A stretch of 64,000 nt of DNA from Ypsolopha sequella (taxonomy: Eukaryota; Arthropoda; Insecta; Lepidoptera; Ypsolophidae): positions 8,788,201 through 8,852,200 of the forward strand of contig OW204001.1 in the NCBI GenBank assembly GCA_934047225.1. Direction: 5' to 3'. The translations under genes and the position numbers were made by a program. Under the pieces are notes generated by a model, which was given only the letters and a program-made list of their open reading frames with translations, searched no databases and was not told where the DNA came from. This document shows positions 56,893 to 64,000 of the stretch, piece by piece; within the stretch, counting starts at the first letter, position 1, and each line of letters starts with the position of its first letter.

Positions 56893-56963
56893 GCTGTCAG
56901 ACGACCTGAGTGGTTCAGTAGTCAACCTGCAAGAGGTCCCGGGTTCAATTCCCGGCCGGGACA
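56893..56963 (+). repeat. tRNA-like (SINE-type) segment inside the transposon
   Basis: GACCTGAGTGGTTCAGTAGT (A-box-like) and CCCGGGTTCAATTCCCGGCC, a perfect T-arm with TTCAATT loop and B-box. The acceptor 5' strand does not match GGCCGGGAC, so it is not a complete tRNA. It may be a SINE inserted into the transposon's 3' flank, or part of a longer unit ending near 57050. Confidence 0.6.
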
Positions 56964-57173
56964 GAAATTGAAATGAGTTTAAATTTCTGCTAAAACCACT
57001 GACATGACAAAAAGCTAACAAAATATTAAATGATAATGACATTTATTCATAGCCTTGCCTGCTCACAACCTCGCTATTGGTTTCCATAGAAAGAGAACAC
57101 ACATTGGAGCACTATTCAACTTCCATTGAAATATAAAGTTTAAAAAAAACAAAGTACTAAAAATAATAACATT

Positions 57174-59627
57174 TTATTCATCATAATCAAAATCAGATTC
57201 GAGAAACTCAATACCAGAGAGGGAATCGTCACTGTCACTATCGTCTTCACGAACATTTATAATAAATGGTTCCAGTTCAGTCTCTGTAATTCTGTCTCTA
57301 GTTTTATATTCATTTTCCACATTAATTATGTGGTCAGTGATTTTCTTCCAGTCGCTTGCGGTGATGGTTGAGAAACATTCTCGAATTAATTCTTCGGTGT
57401 GAGTGCCATGCACGCCCAAATTTTTGCTTGCAATCTTTCGTTTGACCAAGCTCCATATAAGTTCTATCGCATTGAGTTCGCAGTGATACGGAGGCAACTT
57501 TAAAACTTCATGCCCATGCTGTTTCAGTAACTCTTCTGCTTCATATAGAGGAGTTGGTTTATTTTCTTGCACTAGACATAAGAGCTCAGCCTTTGTAAAG
57601 CATTCGTCAAACGAAATATTATTATCAGAAAGCCACTTTTGAATGTCAGCTTTCAAGTTGTGCATTGTAGGTGGCTTGTTAATTTGAGTTACGTGGTAAC
57701 TCGCATTATCCATGATAATTACAGAGGGTTCCATCAGGTTTGGTATTAGCTTCTCTTCTAACCATTTCAAAAAATTGTTTTTATTCATGTCATCATGATA
57801 GTCAGCCGTTTTCGATTTTGTGCTAAACACTAATAAAGCATTAGGAACAAAACCCTTTTCTGATCCTGCGTGGACTATAATGTGTCTTTTTCCTGCAGAT
57901 ATTTTATCCACTAATCCACTTGTAGATGGTCCTTGCCATGATTTTTTGGGTTTGTAATTTTGGTGGACATAAGTTTCATCAAGATAAACAATATGTTTTC
58001 CTTCTTGGCGTTTTTGATGAATGGTCCTCAGGTATCTATGCCTCCATGCAGCTAATTCAAATTTTTCTATAAGAATAGATCGCTCATTTTTATTTTTTTT
58101 TAATTCAAAGCCATTTTTATGTAAAAGTTGTCGCAGCGTTTCCCGGCTTCCAGAGAATTGAATTGAATCCTGCAGCTCCATGTGTAAGCTTCTTAAGGTT
58201 GGAACACACTTTTTGACAACATAAAACTCGTTTATTTTGTTTCTTATGACAGAAATATCAAAATCATCCAAATTGGACACTGTCGGTTGCCGTGGTCGTT
58301 TTTTACCTGGTGTATTCCATTCACCTTGGTTCATAGAACCTTCTTTTTGTATTCGTCGTAATGTTCTAACACTTACTCCTGTAAAATAAAACGGATTAAT
58401 GTGTTAATTAAAATTTTTCAAGGACCATCAAACTAGTACAAAGTATTTAAACTAGTACATAATATTTCAAGGACGATCTAACTAGTAGTAGTGTTATTTT
58501 TATATTAGCTAAAGTAGGGCCACTGAGTGATGGCACTTATGACAGCAGCATTTAGCGATGAAGTACATTTCAAATTTCGGTTAAAAATAAAAATCAAGTG
58601 TGAGTTTACTCAACATCAGACATGTCATTCAACATTCAACATAATGATACAAAAGGAAAATGTGACAAAACCAGTGGCGTAGCTATCGGAGGGCTATGCG
58701 GTGTAGTGCCCCGGGGCCCCCAAGAGATTTTTAAATATCTAAATTGAAAAAAGTATTTTACTTTCGTTTCTATTTCGTTTTGTTTAACTTCATCATTGTT
58801 TTGTTTTTAATTAAATATTATTGCGTAACTTGGCGACCTCAAACACGACCTATAAAAAATGAGAAACCTTTTAAAAAAAAATCTTTGTTTCTATACGAAT
58901 TCTATTGCACAATAAAGCAACATTCAAATCGAAAAATAATAACCGAAACAAGTAGTACATCACTATCAACAATGAAGTATTACATTTTTTAATTCACACT
59001 TGCTTACAAATAATTAAGATACTTTGTAGGCATTTAAACGTCATAGGCGCCATCACTCAGTGGCTCTACTGTAATATATTTTAACTAATGCTAAGTACAT
59101 TAAAAACAAATCTTTATTCATTGTGAAATTACACAGTTCAACAGATTACTTTAAGAACGTACCTCAAACTAGGCGAAAGCCTGTATTTTGATTAGTCAGA
59201 TTTTTTTACAGAGATAGTATCAAGAAATTGGATATTATCAAAGGTATATTTTTTAGTTTACTACCTGTCATGGTGCTGATTTGTGTTATATATCGTGACT
59301 TTGAATTCAACATCTCATTTTCTTGACTTTTTTGTAACTCCAGAACTAGACCTTGAATTGAATTTCTAACTTCATCATCCACACGAGCTGAAAGAATAAA
59401 AGAACAAATGCTGATTTCTAGCTAAGTAAAAGAAAAAATAGAAACATAAAAATATATACCGTCAAGTTTCAATAACGTTTGGTCATAGTACCTGATGCGG
59501 ACAGGATTTCATCCAAAAGGCGTTGTTTTTCCATCGCAGCTTCATTGAATTCACTTTTTACTTGTTCGTAATTATTTATCATAGTATACAACATACTTCT
59601 CACGCCACTTTTTATCGGTTTCGACAT
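57174..59627 (-). CDS. DDE transposase, Tc1/mariner superfamily, three exons
   Basis: Coding exons (minus strand): 59627-59492, 59387-59265, 58378-57174, giving about 487 aa. Introns of 104 and 886 bp have GT...AG ends, and the phases join cleanly (SAS|ARVDDE; STMT|GVSVRT). Exons 1-2 encode a charged helical N-terminus starting MSKPIKSGVRSMLY. The exon 2/3 junction builds a helix-turn-helix (TGVSVRTLRRIQKEGS) for DNA binding. The catalytic core has D220 (IVYLDETYVH), D310 (IIMDNASYH) and E392 (PPYHCELNAIELIW). There are 81 residues between the last two, versus 34-41 in common Tc1/mariner enzymes, because of an inserted ~45-residue segment. The C-terminus is acidic (REDDSDSDDS). AATAAA overlaps the stop codon. 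Another Met in frame upstream (59720) is less likely. The enzyme would cut and paste the element at TA sites. Confidence 0.92.
58512..59071. mobile_element. MITE nested in intron 2 of the transposase gene
   Basis: A 560-bp element with ~30-bp TIRs, left AAGTAGGGCCACTGAGTGAT and right the inverse of CAGTAGAGCCACTGAGTGAT, flanked by TA (58510-58511, 59072-59073). The interior also contains CCAGTGGCGTAGCTATCGGA (58671), a hAT-like terminus that may mark a further, truncated insertion. The TIRs differ from those of the host transposon, so another transposase moved it. Confidence 0.85.
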
Positions 59628-59859
59628 AATTTCGGAATATTTTGATAAAAATACACAAGACGATAGGTTACAAAACAGATTTGTGACGTTTGACATGACA
59701 GTTCGAAAATGTTGCCACATAAAGAATTTGTAAAAATCCTTAGTGCCACGACTCGCTTGCCAAACTCTAATATACTATTTTATCAAAATAATATATTATT
59801 TACTGAAGTAAATATGCAAGTTCTTAAAGTGTATTTTCTTTTTCCGTAGCGCCTTAATG

Positions 59860-59935
59860 TGCATCGCGGGGATTGAACCCATGACATCTGGGCTAGCAGG
59901 CGAACGCTCTACCACTCGGCCACAGGAGCGGTCTA
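59860..59935 (-). mobile_element. tRNA-derived SINE head
   Basis: Minus strand: TGGCCGAGTGGTAGAGCGTT (A-box) and CATGGGTTCAATCCCCGCG (B-box with T-arm). The anticodon arm does not pair well, so it is not a functional tRNA. Confidence 0.6.
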
Positions 59936-60005
59936 TTTCTTAATCATTACCTTATGTAATATATCCTAAAATAATAGGTATCTACCGATGAAATTGCCGA
60001 AATTT

Positions 60006-60382
60006 TCGTACATATTCATGAGTTCATAATTCCTGTTATTTAATAGCTATTTCAATAATTTGTTTTTTGTTTGAAAGTTGATTTCAAGGTTTTACATCTA
60101 CGTATTAAATATTGTTTTTATTTTCAGTTTGATTATAAAAATTAAATGTTCAAAAACAGTTCGTCCTAAATGCCATCCATTTCCATGATAAGATTCGTAA
60201 TATTTTTTTACAGCTGACACTTTTCAAAAATTTAATTCATGTTGCTGTTGTCTCATTCATACGCATAATAAATTATACAATTTGGATTTGTCATCCCTAA
60301 AAAAAATTCAAAAATATTAGTACTGAAAATTGAGTTTCCTTCAAATTCTCTATAGAAAACAGCAATTTCATATGTAAAGACT
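60006..60382 (+). repeat. ~370-bp direct repeat, copy 2
   Basis: Diverged copy of 53738-54110 with small indels (for example TTAAATGTTCAAAAACAG replaces TTGGAATGCATGG). Confidence 0.85.
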
Positions 60383-60814
60383 TTTTTTATATATATACAT
60401 ATACTTTCTTAGTAAGTATATGCACCTTTGGCAAATACTTACGTCTATGGCAAACGATAGAGGAGACCTTCATCTAGAAATGGGTGCCCAAATGAATCAG
60501 TGTTCTTATTTAATATATATTTAGAAACCTAATTACTCTGTAACGCAATCGGAATAAATACACACTACCTTAAGAATATCTATGATTTACAAATAGTTTT
60601 GATATTTCGTTTGTATGAACTATGATTGCTCCGCAGGCCTCTTAAAATATTTTTTTTTTATTTAACACATATCATTTAAAATTTGTATATACGTAGGTAC
60701 GTATATTTAAAGTGAAATTATTGACAGGTAAAAACGTGAAGTTTCCATTGGTTTCTGTAAATTCTAATTTCAAAATTTTTCTTATTGAATATTTTTTAAA
60801 TTCTTATTTACTGA

Positions 60815-60962
60815 AACCTTTGCGATGGCAACATACAGAATACATAGGTAATCAGGTTTTGTTGAAGAACTATTGAGTGAATTTTGAATTGAAGTGTTCT
60901 GTTTCGATTAATTAGAAAAAGGCGGGATTTTCACAATCCAGCTGCAAAACCGCTCTTTATGA
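60815..60962 (+). repeat. Repeat family T, copy 4
   Basis: TTGCGATGGCAACATACAGA, AATCAGGTTTTGTTGAAGAA, TTTTCACAATCCAGCTGCAA. Confidence 0.75.
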
Positions 60963-61256
60963 AGCAGCATCCGTGATACACTTTTCTTTCAAATTAAAGA
61001 TTATGTTAATATTTCATCTGCATACATTTTCTAATCATTAATCCTTTAAAACACACAGGTAGGTGATATAGCTGATTCCGGGCTCAACTGTCCCACCATC
61101 ACATTTGCAAACCAATCAAAACCATCACACTTGCAACTTGAAGTTATTCGCGGGACAGTACATGGATAGCTCTCAAACAGGCCCAACCAAGTAGCCCACC
61201 ATGTCTGGGACCGATTAATGGCAGTATATCCATCCCCAATTGCGCCCATAAATAAA

Positions 61257-61428
61257 ACAGACTAGTAAAGGGCAGCGGTGTCACTGATGCGAGAGTTTTG
61301 GCGCGCTCACCAATCCACCTGCCCCAGCGTGTTTGAGTATGGGCATTTCTTAAAGAAGGACCACCAAGAGCAGCATAATCTTGGATAGGGCTTTTTCCAG
61401 CATGGATAGATGGATGAATATACAGACC
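61257..61428 (+). mobile_element. SINE-like repeat with RTE-type tail, copy 3
   Basis: CAGACTAGTAAAGGGCAGCG to GCATGGATAGATGGATGAAT. Same family as 9367 and 45752. Confidence 0.7.
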
Positions 61429-61504
61429 AAGCATCCGAGGGCAACGTGAACTGTGAATGAACAGGTATATTTTTAAATAAAACCGCATAATCTACTAGGC
61501 TTAG

Positions 61505-61680
61505 TACCATCTTTCCCGGTGGGTCATCCCCGGTACCGGGGAAGATGGGAAAAAAAGTGTCATCGTCCCCGGTGAGAGCCACAATGGGGACTTTGGCACA
61601 GATCAATTGCCATCGTCCCCGGTGATGGTGTTCATCAAAGAAGATGACATAAACCAAGAGCTATCGTACCCGGTAAAACA
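61505..61680. repeat. CCCCGGT-rich minisatellite-like segment
   Basis: ATCTTTCCCGGT, TCATCCCCGGT, ATCGTCCCCGGT (twice) and ATCGTACCCGGT occur within 170 bp. The last three are about 50 bp apart. CCCCGGTACCGGGG at about 61529 is a perfect palindrome. Confidence 0.6.
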
Positions 61681-61715
61681 AAGAGAGAGACAAAGATGAA
61701 TACTTAGTTATTACT

Positions 61716-62037
61716 GCAAAAAAATACGATCACAAATGAAAAGATTTGCTTTGTATATTTAATAGTTTTGTTACTTAACATACTCTCGTAAGCAATGAAC
61801 TAAAAGTTAGTTCGTTGCTCATAATTAAATCTTTAATAAAATATGTATTATGAATGTAAAAATCAATGCGCTATCTTTGCGCTAGACAGCGCTGCACCCT
61901 GACAGAAACTTATTTTAATGCAATAAAGATTTACTTACGAGCAAAGAACTAACTTTTAGTTCATTGCTTACGAGAGTATGTTAAATAATAAAAGAAATAC
62001 AAAGCAAATCTTTTTATTTGTGATCGTATTTTTTTGC
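61716..62037. mobile_element. Fold-back MITE, ~100-bp arms
   Basis: GCAAAAAAATACGATCACAA ... TAAGCAATGAACTAAAAGTT is mirrored on the right side, ending TCGTATTTTTTTGC. About 322 bp, with a GCGCTAGACAGCGC hairpin-like centre. Non-coding. Confidence 0.85.
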
Positions 62038-62527
62038 CTCTGAATATTTATTTATATTTGAAGATACAGTCCATATGTTTATACGTTCAAGGAACTATTC
62101 TTAATTATTTAGGCAGAAAATTGGGAAATATTACTAAAACTCGCGTGAGCTGACGTACTAAATTATTATTACATATGGCTTGAACACTCACGTATGATTG
62201 TTGTTGACTATACGCCAACTGTTTCACCGATACAATTTCGGCATTATCAAGGCGATTGTCGTTCTTAGGACTACAACACGGCCACTGTGGGAATTCCGGG
62301 GAAATAGATAATTTTTGTCTTGTATATTTTACAATGAAAATTTTATTTTTTATGAATGACCAATAATTAAACGTTGCTACCCAATTTACCAAAAAAATTT
62401 TTTTGGGCTTGGTTCTTTTTTTCCACTGATTTTTAAAATTAATAAATGTTCCATTGTTTCAGTTTATTGCATTCAGAACCATTTTTAGAAAGAATTTATT
62501 TAAATGTTTCGATCAATAGTTTCCAAT

Positions 62528-62552
62528 TATATATATATATATATATATATAT
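62528..62552. repeat. (AT)n microsatellite
   Basis: About 12 AT repeats. Confidence 0.9.
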
Positions 62553-62559
62553 TTAGTAT

Positions 62560-64000
62560 CCGTTTTCTTGTTTACATTATACCGTACTCAAAATAAAAAA
62601 AGTAAAAAAACTCAGGGTTACGGTTTTGTTTAAATATAGTTTCAGAATAACTACGGTTTTTTTTTCAAACTCTTGGCCCTACACTTTTAGCTACATTTGC
62701 CTACATATGCCAATATGCCAATAGCTGGATATCTATACTATTAGTTGACAATAAATTCAGCTGCCCATACCTGCCCTCCCTAAAGAAATTTAAATTTTAA
62801 AACTTAAAAGAACAAAACTAAGTTACCTTGTACATCTTTTTGCTCAAATTGGCGCCACGCGTAGTTACTTTTTTGCAATTTATGCTTGCGTGTAAGCCTG
62901 TGTAGGCAATATATTTAGTCAACAACGATCCCGTATGTAATAATAATAATTTAATAAATATGTTAAAGATGCCAACTTGCCTCCTAAAACGATCCACGTC
63001 TCTGCCGAAAAGTTTGCAAACACTCGAAGGGCCACTAAGTCCGGCACATTTCAAGACGCATGAGAAACTATACAGCTGCTTGGAAGTCCGGGAAAGTTCG
63101 CCCCTGGACATTTACATACAAGATACCCTTCCGGTTTCAACTGAGATTTTGTCAAGATGCGGATTTTAGATTTATATTTGCTACCTTACCTTGGCAACTC
63201 CCCGTTTCTGTAAGGCTGATCAAAGGTAATTGTCGAAAACTTTTGGTGCTTTCTATACCTGGCCCAAACGACAAGTGGGATTTCTGTATAATTGTTAATG
63301 TAAGTACTTTCTTTTTTCGTTTTGGTGGTTTTAAAATTGCTTGACTAGCACGCATAAGATTTCAAGGAAAGCGGAAGCGTTTTTAAGTTGCGATTCAAGC
63401 TAGTATGAACTTAAGACAGCCTAATTCACACTGAAGACTCTGTAAGTAATCAGTAACAAGATTTAATTACCCTTTCCGCAAAATCTTATTTTAGCTTCTT
63501 ATACTTACTAACGAGTACAACTTAGGCATTAATTAACCTCTAAAGTATCTTAGCTCTAAACTTACAAAAGAAAATCAAGTACCTACAGTTAAAGTTGTAA
63601 CTCAAAATGCATGTTCTATCGCCATTACAATACTTACGACCCCTAAATGGGTACAAAACAGACAAGGGCCCATCGGAAACCTAAAGTGGCTGCGAAAGGG
63701 CTAAGGGCGGTTCAGGAAATTTATATTCGCCGATATATCCGAGAGACTTGGGATGTTGGGGACGAGTTGGGACGAGGGGTCGGTGTCATGTGTGTTATGA
63801 CGCCTCTTTCAAACTTCTTGGGTAAGTTTTGGAAGTCTAAACTAAGAGTTAAGTAGATCTATGTCTTTATAGCCTTTTCAGCGGCTGCGCTGTCTCTGCC
63901 CATACCGTTTTCTTTTCAGCTTCCTTTAGTGGCAGTATTATAATTTATAATAGAAATCGTCTAGTTTTTTAATTTAATAAAGGTAGACATGCTGCAAAAT
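62560..64000. other. No gene recognised
   Basis: Short overlapping open frames on both strands at 62818-63355 and 63647-63856 have no recognisable domain. The sequence is less repetitive and slightly more GC-rich than the rest, so unique host DNA (possibly non-coding or a UTR) is conceivable. I cannot support a gene. Confidence 0.35.

Larger units (their letters stand above)
56732..59767 (-). mobile_element. Complete Tc1/mariner-superfamily transposon (DD81E), intact TIRs
   Basis: A 3,036-bp element with perfect 25-bp TIRs beginning GAGTTTGGCAAGCGAGTCGT (56732-56756 and inverse 59743-59767), flanked by TA (56730-56731 and 59768-59769). It contains a three-exon transposase gene on the minus strand, a 560-bp MITE nested in intron 2, and a tRNA-like segment between the gene and the left TIR. 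Perfect TIRs and an open transposase suggest recent activity. The length of the D-to-E spacing resembles the group described in the literature as DD82E (Sailor). That link is from memory. Confidence 0.93.

Noticed and set aside
57000..59770. Host gene encoding an uncharacterised DDE protein (domesticated transposase)
   Set aside because: Perfect TIRs and TA duplications flank the gene, so it is still a mobile element.
62818..63355. Overlapping ~70-97-codon frames on both strands
   Set aside because: The frames overlap on both strands and none shows a motif. Coding cannot be supported.

Overview
This 64 kb window looks like nuclear DNA of an insect, most likely a moth or butterfly (Lepidoptera). 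The inference rests on many interspersed repeats whose ends I recognise from lepidopteran genomes: TTAGGGTTCCGTA ... GACTCGCACTTGGCCGG repeats, tRNA-derived SINEs, RTE-type tails with GATG repeats, and a LINE with a TTTGAA-repeat tail. The DNA is AT-rich. I found no convincing host protein-coding gene. Every recognisable coding sequence belongs to a mobile element.

Three elements carry the recognisable coding content. (1) 31329-36828, minus strand: a long CR1-like non-LTR retrotransposon. ORF1 has a coiled coil, a basic tract and an SGNH-esterase-like domain; ORF2 has an APE-type endonuclease and a reverse transcriptase. Each ORF is open except for a single in-frame TGA. (2) 56732-59767, minus strand: a 3.04 kb Tc1/mariner-superfamily transposon with perfect 25-bp terminal inverted repeats (TIRs), TA target duplications and an apparently intact three-exon transposase of about 487 aa. 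Its catalytic D-D-E has 81 residues between the second D and the E. Its second intron carries a nested 560-bp MITE. (3) 24305-24920, plus strand: a decayed Penelope-like element fragment retaining the Cys linker and GIY-YIG region.

Six short motifs between 7.7 and 55.4 kb match the minimal hammerhead-ribozyme variant known from Penelope-like elements. Their stem sequences differ but stay paired. Other LINE debris lies at 13.4-13.7 kb, 16.8-17.6 kb and 49.7-50.0 kb.

The rest is mainly non-autonomous elements, many nested. These include a four-copy TA-duplicating MITE family (373, 3893, 21881, 54682), hAT-like MITEs with perfect 8-bp target duplications (2462, 8266), a TTAA-flanked MITE (15453), a CAG-flanked MITE whose empty site survives elsewhere in the window (17711), and large fold-backs (1075-1590, 41502-42104, 48194-48727, 61716-62037).

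The one strong signal not obviously explained by transposons is a cluster of nine Runt/RUNX consensus sites (RACCRCA) within 351 bp at 5582-5932, a candidate cis-regulatory element. Long stretches (about 9.5-12.1, 29.3-31.2, 39.5-41.3, 46.7-48.2, 62.6-64 kb) hold nothing I can name.
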